Assembly: GCA_031415015.1 (NCBI GenBank)
Contig: JANOQT010000020.1
Coordinates: 1 to 64,000, forward strand
Reading direction: 5' to 3'
Origin: JAUYQR01 sp031415015
GTDB taxonomy: Bacteria > Pseudomonadota > Alphaproteobacteria > Rhodobacterales > Rhodobacteraceae
DNA length: 64,000 nucleotides
Shown here: one piece after another, positions 1 through 8,573 of the stretch
How the letters are laid out: every line of letters starts with the position of its first letter
How positions within the stretch are numbered: position 1 is the first letter of the stretch
The notes under the pieces: model-generated
What the model saw: the letters and a program-made list of their open reading frames with translations, nothing else
Told to the model about the DNA's origin: nothing
Database searches by the model: none
Made by a program: the position numbers and the translations under genes

Positions 1-220
1 TGCGCTCATCGATGCCGATATATTCCTGCGTCGAGCGCATCGTCGGGAAGGCGCCTTCGCCCACGCCGATGATGCCGATTTCGGGCGATTCGAGCAAAGT
101 GATCTCGATCTGACCGCCAGCCGAGAGCCCGAAATACTTCGCCAGATAGGCCGCTGTCAGCCAGCCCGCCGCACGGCAGTCACGTCCAACGGAAACACCT
201 TCGCGGGGTTCAGCAGCCAC
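1..220 (-). CDS. Partial tryptophan-halogenase-like flavoprotein, 3' part cut by window edge, abnormal 5' end
   Basis: The reverse-strand frame reads AGWLTAAYLAKYFG, then ITLLESPEIGIIGVGEGAFP and a TMRSTQEYIGIDE segment. These match the N-terminal FAD-binding region of flavin-dependent tryptophan halogenases, which normally begin with a glycine-rich GGGTAGW loop. Recognisable similarity starts only at AGW (about 169 downward). Upstream, the frame runs antiphase into the 3' end of glcD and gives CRA instead of the glycine loop. The only start I see near is a GTG at 218-220 inside glcD. The FAD loop is therefore damaged or missing, so this is a truncated gene, a recombination scar, or an assembly join. 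The rest lies outside the window. Confidence 0.6.
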   Translation of the reverse strand, partial: MAAEPREGVSVGRDCRAAGWLTAAYLAKYFGLSAGGQIEITLLESPEIGIIGVGEGAFPTMRSTQEYIGIDER

Positions 221-1590
221 GCCGGATCAAACACATCCTTTACCCGCATCTGCGCCTCCATATCTTCGGGCGTGAACTGCACCCCCATCAGATCGCGCTT
301 CTCGATGCCCACGCCGTGCTCGCCGGTCAGGCAGCCGCCCACCTCGACACACAGCTTCAGCACCTCGGCCCCGAACCGCTCGCAGGTCTCAAGGTCCCCC
401 GGCTTGTTCGCGTCATACAGGATCAGCGGATGCATGTTGCCATCCCCGGCGTGGAACACATTGCCCACCGCCAGCCCGAACTCGGCACTCATCTCGCCAA
501 TCCGGCGCAACACATAGGGCAGGCTTGATACCGGAATCGTCCCGTCCAGGCACATATAGTCCGAGATCTTGCCAATCGCGCTGAACGCCGATTTGCGCCC
601 CAGCCAGATGCGCTTGGCCTGCCCTTCGTCCACCGCCTCGATCAACGCTACCGGATTGTGCCGCACGGCAATCGCTTTGATCAGCGCCAGCTGTTCGTCG
701 ATCTCTGCGTCCGACCCCTCGACCTCGACGATCAGCAAGGCCTCGCAATCCGGATAGCCGGCATGCGCGAAATCCTCGCAGACGCGGATCAGCATCCGGT
801 CCATGAACTCGATGGCCACCGGAAGGATGCCCGCCTTGATGATGTCGGCCACGCAGGCCCCTGCCACCTCGTTGCTGTCGAACCCCATCAACACCGGCCG
901 CGCGCCTTCGGGTTTTGGCAGGATCCGCAGGTAGGCCTCCGTCACCACGCCTAACTGTCCCTCCGACCCGCAGACCACGCCCAGCAGGTCCAGTCCCCCC
1001 GCATCTGCCCAGGGCCCGCCAATCTCCAGCACGGTCCCATCCATCTGCACCAGCGTCACGCCCAGCAGGTTGTTGGTCGTCACCCCGTATTTCAGGCAAT
1101 GCGCCCCGCCGCTGTTCATCGCGATGTTCCCGGCAATCGCACAGGCCAGCTGGCTACTGGGGTCCGGCGCATAAAAGAACCCCTCCGCCTCCACCGCACC
1201 CGTCACGCTCAGGTTGGTCCGTCCCGACTGCACCCGGATGTATCGGTTGTCGTAATCGGTCTCCAGCACCGCGTTCATCCGGGCCACCCCAAGGATCACG
1301 CAATCCGCCGTCGGCAAAGCCCCGCCCGCCAGCGACGTACCAGACCCGCGTGGCACCACCGGCACGCCCTCCTCCCAGCACACCCGCAGCACCGCCGACA
1401 CTTCTGCCGTGCTGCGCGGCAACACCGCCACCATCGGCGGGCAGCGGTAAGCGCTCAGTGCGTCGCATTCGTAAACCCGCACCTCGGCTTCGGCGTCGAT
1501 GACAGCGTCGGCGGGCAGCACCGCGCGCAACCGTGCAACGATGCGGGCCTTTCGCGACAGGATGGATGGGTCCGGCAGCGGCATGTCCAT
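157..1590 (-). CDS. glcD: FAD-linked oxidase, glycolate oxidase subunit GlcD
   Basis: 477 aa, the usual length for GlcD. It oxidises glycolate (or a related 2-hydroxyacid) to glyoxylate using FAD. The PCMH-type FAD domain carries the PRGSGTSLAGG loop (about residues 80-90), and a second FAD segment reads NSGGAHCLKYG. The C-terminal FAD-oxidase domain has FHAGDGNMHP and CLTGEHGVGIEKRD, both family signatures, and ends shortly after NPAKVFP as expected. The ATG at 1590 has an AGGAGG ribosome site about 7 nt upstream; a second in-frame ATG lies at 1584. In this family glcE and glcF normally follow. Here the downstream DNA is instead a halogenase fragment, so the partner subunits are absent locally. 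Divergent from a DUF599 gene. Confidence 0.9.
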   Translation of the reverse strand: MDMPLPDPSILSRKARIVARLRAVLPADAVIDAEAEVRVYECDALSAYRCPPMVAVLPRSTAEVSAVLRVCWEEGVPVVPRGSGTSLAGGALPTADCVILGVARMNAVLETDYDNRYIRVQSGRTNLSVTGAVEAEGFFYAPDPSSQLACAIAGNIAMNSGGAHCLKYGVTTNNLLGVTLVQMDGTVLEIGGPWADAGGLDLLGVVCGSEGQLGVVTEAYLRILPKPEGARPVLMGFDSNEVAGACVADIIKAGILPVAIEFMDRMLIRVCEDFAHAGYPDCEALLIVEVEGSDAEIDEQLALIKAIAVRHNPVALIEAVDEGQAKRIWLGRKSAFSAIGKISDYMCLDGTIPVSSLPYVLRRIGEMSAEFGLAVGNVFHAGDGNMHPLILYDANKPGDLETCERFGAEVLKLCVEVGGCLTGEHGVGIEKRDLMGVQFTPEDMEAQMRVKDVFDPAWLLNPAKVFPLDVTAVRRAG

Positions 1591-1607
1591 GGTTCAGCCT
1601 CCTGTGT

Positions 1608-1630
1608 ATTGGTAAATAAATATAACCAAT
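1608..1630. promoter_or_regulatory. Inverted repeat between glcD and DUF599 gene, possible operator
   Basis: The short AT-rich divergent spacer holds ATTGGT (1608-1613) and ACCAAT (1625-1630), perfect inverted arms around an 11-nt A/T spacer. The TTGGT/ACCAA half-sites resemble those bound by GntR/FadR-type regulators of lactate and glycolate genes, but those usually have a shorter spacer. No regulator gene is adjacent. The function is inferred. Confidence 0.35.
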
Positions 1631-1680
1631 TTAGCCCGATGACAAGCCCAAATGCCGGACCTACTGTCGCGGGCATGGAT

Positions 1681-2379
1681 ATGTTTGCCGATCTCGGCCC
1701 GTTTGCCCTGCAAGACGGCCTCGCCGTTGCGGGCCTGATCCTGACATGGCTGATCACCGGCTGGGTGACCGAACACCCGCCTGCATCGCGCCCTTCGGTG
1801 TCTGTTCTGATGGAGGAGTACCGCCGCGACTGGATGCGCGCCTTCGTCACCCGCCAACCGCGCATCTTTGACGCCACCGTGATCGAAAGCCTGCGTCAGG
1901 GCACGGCGTTTTTCGCGTCCGCCTCGCTGATCGCCATCGGCGGCGGGCTGGCGATGATCGGCAATGTGGGCTCGGTCACCAACCTTGCCGGTGCCCTGAG
2001 CGTTGAAGCGGACCCAACCACTGTGCCCCTGAAAATCCTGCTGGTTGTCGGGCTTCTGGCCAACGCGCTGTTGAAATTCGTCTGGTCGAACCGGCTGTTC
2101 GGCTACTGCTCGATCCTGATGGCCGCCGTCCCGAACGACCCGGAAGACCCGCTGGCCTACCACCGCGCCGCGCAGGCCGGAGAGATCAACATCACCGCCG
2201 CCAAAAGCTTCAACCGCGGCCTGCGCTCGATCTACTTCGCCCTCGCCGCCCTTGGCTGGCTGGTCGGCCCACTTGGCCTGGCGGTTGCCACGGTGGCGGC
2301 TGCCACCGTCCTGATGCGGCGTGAGTTCGCCTCCCGCTCACGCGAAGTGATGCTGATGCGGACACCCTCGGAAACCTGA
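1681..2379 (+). CDS. DUF599 family membrane protein
   Basis: 232 aa from the ATG at 1681; in-frame ATGs at 1639 and 1675 would add 14 or 2 residues. I prefer 1681 because the family usually starts close to an MFxDL-like segment before the first helix. Hydrophobic segments are visible at the N-terminus (LAVAGLILTWLITGW), at FFASASLIAIGGGLAMIG, at ILLVVGLLANALLKFVW and near the C-terminus (IYFALAALGWLVGPLGLAVA), so about four transmembrane helices. The soluble YHRAAQAGEINITAAKSFNR segment is typical of DUF599. The biochemical role of the family is unknown. Divergent from glcD across about 90 nt. Confidence 0.8.
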   Translation: MFADLGPFALQDGLAVAGLILTWLITGWVTEHPPASRPSVSVLMEEYRRDWMRAFVTRQPRIFDATVIESLRQGTAFFASASLIAIGGGLAMIGNVGSVTNLAGALSVEADPTTVPLKILLVVGLLANALLKFVWSNRLFGYCSILMAAVPNDPEDPLAYHRAAQAGEINITAAKSFNRGLRSIYFALAALGWLVGPLGLAVATVAAATVLMRREFASRSREVMLMRTPSET

Positions 2380-2512
2380 CCTTGCGACAGCCTTCACTCC
2401 CGACTCCGCCGCCTTTCTAGGGCAAACGCCGGAGCGGCCATTCGCTGGAATACGCGAACTGATTGGCTGATGAAGGTCAAGCAGATGGAAGGCTTAACTC
2501 AGGTCGCTACGG

Positions 2513-3307
2513 CTACACAGCCACTTGCCTTGGCGGAATGCATTCAAGAAAATAGATATCGCCTGAATCTCGCTGGAAGCCGATCGCACGGGCGCGATCA
2601 CGCTTGAGTTTGTCGAAGAACACCACCTCACTATCGAGACTGAGCCTCACAAAGCAATCCTCAGTGTTGCCCCCGCGCGGGTCAAAGCAAAAGGCTCGCT
2701 CCGGCAATTGCACTGATCCATCAGGCATAGATTCACTTGACCCCGCATACTTCAAGAAGGGCGGTAAATTGGTATGTCGAGCCTGCTCGGTAAAGAATTC
2801 GACCAAATGGGAAACTCGCCTGCCTCCGCTAAGAGTAAGTCGCCGCGCAAATGCTTTGTAGGCGTAACAACCACCTCCGCTGTCATTGCGATCTGGCACA
2901 ACTGTGAATCCCATGCTCTGCCAGAATGGCAACGCAGAGGATGGCGCAATCTCTATCTCAATAACAGAGCGCCCCTCGCCATAGGCCAATTCAATCATAA
3001 ACTGTGCCAGCACACGACCATACCCAAACCCGCGCTCCTCTGGCTTGATCTCAAGAATATCAGCACCCCAAAGAAAACCGATGCTCTTTCCATCCTTCAC
3101 AAGGACATCGACGCGACCGTCGCTTCCCCGCCAAGACCGTTTGACCAATTCCCAATTGCAGAGGAAGCCTCGGGTTGGTGCCTCGCCCTCGCAATCACCC
3201 ACCTCCCAAGCATGATGTGCTCTCTTATAGGTTGCTTCCTCTTCCTCAAGCCATTTTTCAATCTCGGCAACCCACGCCTCTGTCGCGGGTAAAATCTCTA
3301 CTGTCAT
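2513..3307 (-). CDS. GNAT-family N-acetyltransferase
   Basis: 264 aa. The first half is a GNAT fold: the acetyl-CoA loop ERGFGYGRVL (about residues 91-100) is followed by the helix AQFMIELAYGEG and the late GNAT strand SSALPFWQSMGF (about 123-134). The C-terminal ~100 residues (including PERAFCFDPRGGNTEDCFVR) are not something I recognise and may be a separate small domain. The substrate is unknown. The gene is visibly richer in A/T and in rare codons than its neighbours and sits alone between longer non-coding stretches, which suggests acquisition by transfer. ATG at 3307, no operon partner. Confidence 0.75.
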   Translation of the reverse strand: MTVEILPATEAWVAEIEKWLEEEEATYKRAHHAWEVGDCEGEAPTRGFLCNWELVKRSWRGSDGRVDVLVKDGKSIGFLWGADILEIKPEERGFGYGRVLAQFMIELAYGEGRSVIEIEIAPSSALPFWQSMGFTVVPDRNDSGGGCYAYKAFARRLTLSGGRRVSHLVEFFTEQARHTNLPPFLKYAGSSESMPDGSVQLPERAFCFDPRGGNTEDCFVRLSLDSEVVFFDKLKRDRARAIGFQRDSGDIYFLECIPPRQVAV

Positions 3308-3726
3308 CGCAATCCTTCAGAAAAAGCGTAAACCTCAGGTCCACACCACGTAGCCGCTCGCGGTGTGAATGTCAATAAAATCAAAGATTAGTGTAGGGTG
3401 GAGCCGGTGGCGTGCGCCCGGCTCCAACATCGAAATATAAAATGGATTCGGTTGGGGACAAAAACAAAAAGGTGCTCACACCGCTGCACCTCAAAGCTCT
3501 GCCACTTGCTGCAAATTGGGCGCCCGACGGTAATGGGCTACAGGCGGGCAGATCTACCCAATCCCCAACTCCTAAGCAAACTTCAACTATCGGCGCAAAT
3601 CTCTTTCTGCAAATTCTCCGCCAAAACGTGCCACTACTTTACCGCCCAAACGGGTCAAGTAACATCTGAAAGAATTTTGCCTTGCCTCATTATCTCAATA
3701 CGTTAGGCCCTATAACACACCCGGCA
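3308..3726. other. Non-coding stretch upstream of the acetyltransferase
   Basis: About 420 nt of lower-GC DNA. Short open frames exist on the plus strand, but they lack family resemblance and normal codon bias. I see no tRNA, obvious transposon end or strong hairpin. It forms one compositional islet with the acetyltransferase gene. Confidence 0.5.
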
Positions 3727-5799
3727 TCACATCCGCTTGGCGCCCTTGCGCCCTTCGACCAGCCAGGCAGCCACCGCCAGCCCTGCTGCCAACAGCAACC
3801 ACGCCCATCCGGGCAACAGCGCCGCGACGTTCACATCCGCCGTCAGATAGGCCTCGCGCGGGGTCACCCCGATCCAGCCGCGCCCCGTTGCGGGCCGCCC
3901 GTCGCGCACCTGCCGGATATCCGGCATCCCATCCTCCAGCCGCGTCACGCCCCCCAGCGTCGCCACCGCCGCCGGGGCCAGCAGATCACCCGAGGCAATC
4001 GTATCCACAAATTCGCGCGGGGCGGACGGGCCGACGGCGATCACCCGCGTCAGGTCCCCCTGCTCCAGCCGGAACAACCCCAGCATCGGCGCAGGCCACA
4101 CCGTCTCATACTTGCCCGGCCCCGCCTCCGGCATCGGCAGCACCACCACCGCCCCATCCGGCCCGGTGACCGTCACATCGCCGGGCGGTTCCTCGGCCAG
4201 CGACCGGCGGGTGATCGTCATCGCCTGACCCTGCACCGTCGCGGTCAGGGTCTCCTCCTCCAGCTCCGGCTCCTTCAGCATCCAGTGCGCCAGCCGCCGC
4301 AGCAGCTCCAGCTGCGGCCCGCCGCCCTCGTATCCACGCCCCCAAAGCCAGGCCTGATCCGACGCCAGCACCGCCACCCGCCCCTCCTCCACCCGGTTCA
4401 GCACCAGCAAAGGCCGGTCCCCCGGCCCGGTCATCAGCACCTGCCCTGCCGTCTGCACCACATCCACGATCCGGAACCAGCGCCCCCAGCCATCTTCGGG
4501 TGCCAGATCCTCCAGCCCTTCGGTCACCGGATGACGGCGGCCAAGGTCGGTCAAGGCCGGGCGAAACCCTTCCTCCACCACCTGCGCCGTCGGTTCCACC
4601 GGCAGGATCTCGGCCATCGGCGACCGGTACAGGCTGTCCACCGCCCCGAACTCCGGCCCCGCCGCAACCAGCACCGTGCCGCCGCCCTTCACATACTGGA
4701 CCACGTTCTCGATGTAGGACATCGGCAGGATGCCCCGCATCCGGTAGCGGTCAAAGATGATCAGATCGAATTCCTCGATCTTCTCGACGAACAACTCCCG
4801 CGTCGGAAACGCGATCAGCGACAGCTCGTCGACCGGGATGCCATCCTGCTTTTCCGGTGGCCGCAGGATGGTGAAATGGACAAGGTCCACCGACGCATCT
4901 GACTTGAGAAGGTTGCGCCAGACCCGTTCGCCAGCGTGCGGCTCGCCAGACACCAGCAGCACCCGCAGCCTGTCGCGCACCCCGTTGATCTGCACCACGG
5001 CGGCGTTGTTGCGGTCGGTCAATTCGCCGTCCAAACCCGCCACGGAAAACTGCAACACGTTCATCCCACCATGCGGCAGGGTCACCGGCAGTTCAATATC
5101 CTCGCCCACAGGCACCGAATAGGTCACCGGCTCCTCAGCATCAACCGCGATGGTCAGGTCCGCGTCCATTCCGGCCGACACCGGAACCGCGCCCAGATCC
5201 TCGATCCGCAAGGTCAGAACGAACTCCTCGCCCAGAATGGCAAAGGCAGGCGCGTCCTTGACCACCAACCGCCGGTCCCAATCCGCCTCGCGGCCGGTCA
5301 GCAGCACCTGCAACGGTGCCGGCAGGTTCGGGGCCAACCCAAGGTCATGCACCTGCCCGTCGGTGATCACGATGGCTCCCGCCACCCGCGCCCGCGGCTC
5401 CTCGGCCAAAGCCTCGGCCAGCGCGGTCAGGGCCAGCGTGCCCGCATCGTCCTCGCCGTCGCCCAGCCGGTGGATGCGCAGTTCGGTGTTCGGCAAGGCC
5501 GCCACTTCGGCCTCGACCGCCGAAACCGCCCGCGCCGTCTGATCGGCCCGGTCACCCAAACCTTGCGACGCACTTTCGTCCACGATCAGGATCACGATAT
5601 CGCTCAACGGCGCGCGTTCTTCTTCCTGCAACGCCGGGTTCGCCAATGCCGCCAGCAGGGCCACCCCCGCAAGTCCGCGCAGCCACCAGCCGGACAGCCC
5701 GCGCCACAGCGCCAGCGCCAGCAACAGCACCGCCACTCCGCCAAGCGCGAAAATCACCACCCACGGCACCAACGGCGCAAACACGATGGATTGCGTCAT
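3727..5799 (-). CDS. VWA/glutamine-amidotransferase-like membrane protein of the MoxR operon
   Basis: 690 aa, last gene of a four-gene operon. Two N-terminal helices (about residues 8-32 and 39-55) precede a von Willebrand A-like segment with the MIDAS-type motif VDESAS (74-79), and a final helix (PGWAWLLLAAGLAVAAWLV) lies near the C-terminus. A central region (IIFDRYRMRGILP, YVKGGGTVLVAAGP) looks like a class I glutamine amidotransferase fold without an obvious catalytic cysteine. The start ATG at 5797-5799 overlaps the TGA of the upstream DUF4159 gene (ATGA). Such proteins accompany MoxR-type AAA ATPases and are thought to help assemble or mature metal-dependent or envelope complexes. The client here is unknown. 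Confidence 0.8.
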   Translation of the reverse strand: MTQSIVFAPLVPWVVIFALGGVAVLLLALALWRGLSGWWLRGLAGVALLAALANPALQEEERAPLSDIVILIVDESASQGLGDRADQTARAVSAVEAEVAALPNTELRIHRLGDGEDDAGTLALTALAEALAEEPRARVAGAIVITDGQVHDLGLAPNLPAPLQVLLTGREADWDRRLVVKDAPAFAILGEEFVLTLRIEDLGAVPVSAGMDADLTIAVDAEEPVTYSVPVGEDIELPVTLPHGGMNVLQFSVAGLDGELTDRNNAAVVQINGVRDRLRVLLVSGEPHAGERVWRNLLKSDASVDLVHFTILRPPEKQDGIPVDELSLIAFPTRELFVEKIEEFDLIIFDRYRMRGILPMSYIENVVQYVKGGGTVLVAAGPEFGAVDSLYRSPMAEILPVEPTAQVVEEGFRPALTDLGRRHPVTEGLEDLAPEDGWGRWFRIVDVVQTAGQVLMTGPGDRPLLVLNRVEEGRVAVLASDQAWLWGRGYEGGGPQLELLRRLAHWMLKEPELEEETLTATVQGQAMTITRRSLAEEPPGDVTVTGPDGAVVVLPMPEAGPGKYETVWPAPMLGLFRLEQGDLTRVIAVGPSAPREFVDTIASGDLLAPAAVATLGGVTRLEDGMPDIRQVRDGRPATGRGWIGVTPREAYLTADVNVAALLPGWAWLLLAAGLAVAAWLVEGRKGAKRM

Positions 5800-8573
5800 T
5801 GGCCAAGCCTTTCCAGCAGCGCAGGCACATGCACCTGATCCGACTTATAGTTGCCCGTCAGCACATGCATGATCAGGTTGATCCCGAAGCGGTAAGCGAT
5901 CTCGCGCTGCCGCTCGCCGGCAAAGCCACGCCCCACCGGCACCAGCGGCACGCCGACATCGTCCACCGCCCAGGCCGAGGCCCAGTCATTGCCGCCGATC
6001 ACCACCGGCGTCACCCCATCGTTGAGGTTGCGGAACGGCATGCCTTCTGCCGCCTCAGCCTCGGCATCCGGGGAGGCTTCGACCCAGATACCGCCGCGCG
6101 CATGGCGGCCCGGAAACTCCTGCAACAGATAGAACGTCCGGGTCAGCACATGGTCCGGCGGCATGGGCTCGATGGGCGGAATATCCAGCCCCGCCGCTAT
6201 CGCCTGCAACGCCTGCCCCTCTGCCGTAGCCCCGCCGAACCCGGCCACATCGCTGTCACGGGTGTCGAACAGGATCATGCCGCCGGTCCGCAGGTAATCG
6301 TTCAGCTTGCCATAGGCCGCCGCAGACGGCACCGCCTGCCCCGCAGTGACCGGCCAGTAAAGAAAGGGAAAGAACGCCAGTTCGTCCCGTTCGATATCCA
6401 CTGCGATCGGCAAGGCCGGTTCGATCGAGGTCCGCTCCCACAGCCGATCGCCAAGCCCGCGCAAGCCTGCCGCCGCCAGCGCGTCCACTTGTGGGTCCCC
6501 CGTCAGCACATGGGCAAGCACCACGGCAGTTGTCGCCTGCAGCGCAAAGTCGTCATCCGGCAAGGCCTCCTGCGCGCGGGCCTGCGGGGCACCACCGGCC
6601 AGCACCGCAACCAGCATCATCGCCACGCCGCGCCTGAGGCCGCCCAACCGCCCGGCCACCCAAAGCGCCGCGAGTATGTCCACAAGCAGCATCCCCAACC
6701 CCGCCGTCAGGAACCAGCCATTCAACGCCTGCGCCTCCTGCCCCTCAAGCCCTTCGATCACCGTGCCCGCGGGCCAGGATGCCGCCACCAATTCCGTCTC
6801 GGCCCCGATCACGTTCAACGCCACCCGCCGATCCGCCCCGGCATAAAGCCCCGGCGGCAGGGCCGCTGCAGGGCCGCCCTCGATCCCTGCGGCCAAAGCC
6901 GCGCCTTCAACCCCGGCCACTTCGCCCGCATCGGTCAGCTGGCCGTAAGCATCCAGCACGACCTCGGGCACCCAGACCTGTCCCGCCAGATCCTCTGCCT
7001 CGGGCAGCGCGGGCTTGGTCGATACCGCCAGCCGCTCCAGCATCGCCACGAACAGGCCCGACAACGGCAGCGTCGACCATTCCGCATTCGCCGTCACATG
7101 CACCAGCACGACCTGCCCCTCGCCCACCACCTTGCGGGTCACCAGGGGCGTGCCATCCTCCAGCGCTGCAATCGTCCGCTCGCCCAGGTCCGGGTCCGGC
7201 TGCGCCAGAACCTGCGCCTTGACCACCACATCCGCCGGGGCCTCCAGCCCAAAGAACGGCGAGCCCTCGGCGAACGGAGCCAGCCCCTTCGGCTCGCCCC
7301 AGCTCATCGCCCCGCCCACCGACCGGCCACCTTCGCGCAGCCGCACCGGCATTAGCGGGTCTTCGTCCAACCGGCTGACGTCGCTTCCGGCCAGCCTTGG
7401 CCCGGCGAACCGCAACAGCAGCCCACCCTTATCCAGCCATTCCAGCGTCGCATCGGTCTCGCTTTGGGTCAGCCGCGCCACATCCGCCAGGATCACCACA
7501 TCCGGGTTCGCCAACAGCACGTCTGTCAGGCTGCCCTCGATCAGTTCCGCCACCGGCTCCAGCGCCTGCCGCAGGTAGTGCGTCGGCGACAGCAGTTGCA
7601 ACGCCTCCTGATCCGGCCCCGCGCCGATGATCGCAACCTTGCGCCGCTTCAGGCTGTCATCGGTCAGGCTGACTGCGCCCGCCGACCTGATCCCCTCGAT
7701 CTCGAACCGGGTGATCCGGTTGCGCAGTTCCGGCGGCAGATCCAGCGCCGCCTCGGCCCGCGCCGCACCGTCGGCAAAGGGCACCGTCACCCGCGCCAGT
7801 TCCCGCTCGATCCCGGCAGGGTCTGGCCCGCGCGCGATTACCTCCACCGCAACCGCATCCGCAGCGGGCAACCGGCTGACCGCCACCTTGATTGCGCCAT
7901 CCTCGAACCCCGCCGGATGCAAGCCCAGCACCGGACGCGGGCTTTCAAACACCCGCACCGCGCCACGCGCCGTCAGTTCCGCCATCAACACGTCGCGCCC
8001 CGGATGCGCCAACCCGTCCGACAGCCAGAAACTCTCGAATCTCCCCTCCGGCAACCGGCCAACCCAACCCTCCAGGTCACCCGGAGCCCACGCCTGCGGC
8101 TGCAAGCCGGCCACCCGACCTGCCCAGGCCTCTGCCGTCTGGAATTCCACCGCGTCCGGCGCGTCGGTCAACCGGATCAGCGCCACGGTGCGCCCCTCGG
8201 CCCCCGCCTCATCGACCAGCGCCACCGCCCGCTCCACCCGGCGCGGCCAGTCGCGCGCATCGGCCCAGGACCCGTCGATCAGCACCAGCAAGGGCCCGCC
8301 ACCCGCCACCCGCACATCCGGGTTCAGAATCGGCCCGGCAAACCCAAAAATCGCCGCCGCCACCGCCAGAATGCGTAACAACAACAGCCACCACGGCGTC
8401 TTGTCGGCCTCATTATCCTCGTCCTGCAGACCCAGCAGCAGTGCCACGCCCGGAAACCGCCGCCGGATCGGCGCAGGCGGCACGGCGCGCAGCAACAGCC
8501 ACAGGATCGGCAAGGCGATCAATGCCAGCAGCAGCCACGGCGTCGCAAACCCGATGGGACCGACCATGAACAT
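5796..8573 (-). CDS. DUF4159 domain protein with BatA-like N-terminus
   Basis: 925 aa from the ATG at 8571-8573, which overlaps the DUF58 stop codon as ATGA; a longer frame to 8606 is less likely because it would lie inside DUF58. The N-terminus (FATPWLLLALIALPILWLLL) is the aerotolerance/BatA-type double-helix region. The middle is a large extracytoplasmic part. A further membrane segment (LTAGLGMLLVDILAALWVAG) precedes the C-terminal DUF4159 domain, seen as DELAFFPFLYWPVTAGQ and LRTGGMILFDTRDSD. It is the third gene of the MoxR operon and translationally coupled on both sides. Likely a membrane-anchored partner of the MoxR ATPase; the substrate is unknown. Confidence 0.85.
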   Translation of the reverse strand: MFMVGPIGFATPWLLLALIALPILWLLLRAVPPAPIRRRFPGVALLLGLQDEDNEADKTPWWLLLLRILAVAAAIFGFAGPILNPDVRVAGGGPLLVLIDGSWADARDWPRRVERAVALVDEAGAEGRTVALIRLTDAPDAVEFQTAEAWAGRVAGLQPQAWAPGDLEGWVGRLPEGRFESFWLSDGLAHPGRDVLMAELTARGAVRVFESPRPVLGLHPAGFEDGAIKVAVSRLPAADAVAVEVIARGPDPAGIERELARVTVPFADGAARAEAALDLPPELRNRITRFEIEGIRSAGAVSLTDDSLKRRKVAIIGAGPDQEALQLLSPTHYLRQALEPVAELIEGSLTDVLLANPDVVILADVARLTQSETDATLEWLDKGGLLLRFAGPRLAGSDVSRLDEDPLMPVRLREGGRSVGGAMSWGEPKGLAPFAEGSPFFGLEAPADVVVKAQVLAQPDPDLGERTIAALEDGTPLVTRKVVGEGQVVLVHVTANAEWSTLPLSGLFVAMLERLAVSTKPALPEAEDLAGQVWVPEVVLDAYGQLTDAGEVAGVEGAALAAGIEGGPAAALPPGLYAGADRRVALNVIGAETELVAASWPAGTVIEGLEGQEAQALNGWFLTAGLGMLLVDILAALWVAGRLGGLRRGVAMMLVAVLAGGAPQARAQEALPDDDFALQATTAVVLAHVLTGDPQVDALAAAGLRGLGDRLWERTSIEPALPIAVDIERDELAFFPFLYWPVTAGQAVPSAAAYGKLNDYLRTGGMILFDTRDSDVAGFGGATAEGQALQAIAAGLDIPPIEPMPPDHVLTRTFYLLQEFPGRHARGGIWVEASPDAEAEAAEGMPFRNLNDGVTPVVIGGNDWASAWAVDDVGVPLVPVGRGFAGERQREIAYRFGINLIMHVLTGNYKSDQVHVPALLERLGQ

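Noticed and set aside
1099..1638. Upstream extension of the DUF599 frame over glcD
   Set aside because: It lies antisense to a strongly supported gene and has no family resemblance. The ATG at 1681 fits the family.
3398..3706. Small plus-strand open frame in the acetyltransferase islet
   Set aside because: No recognisable domain, poor codon bias and overlapping alternative frames.
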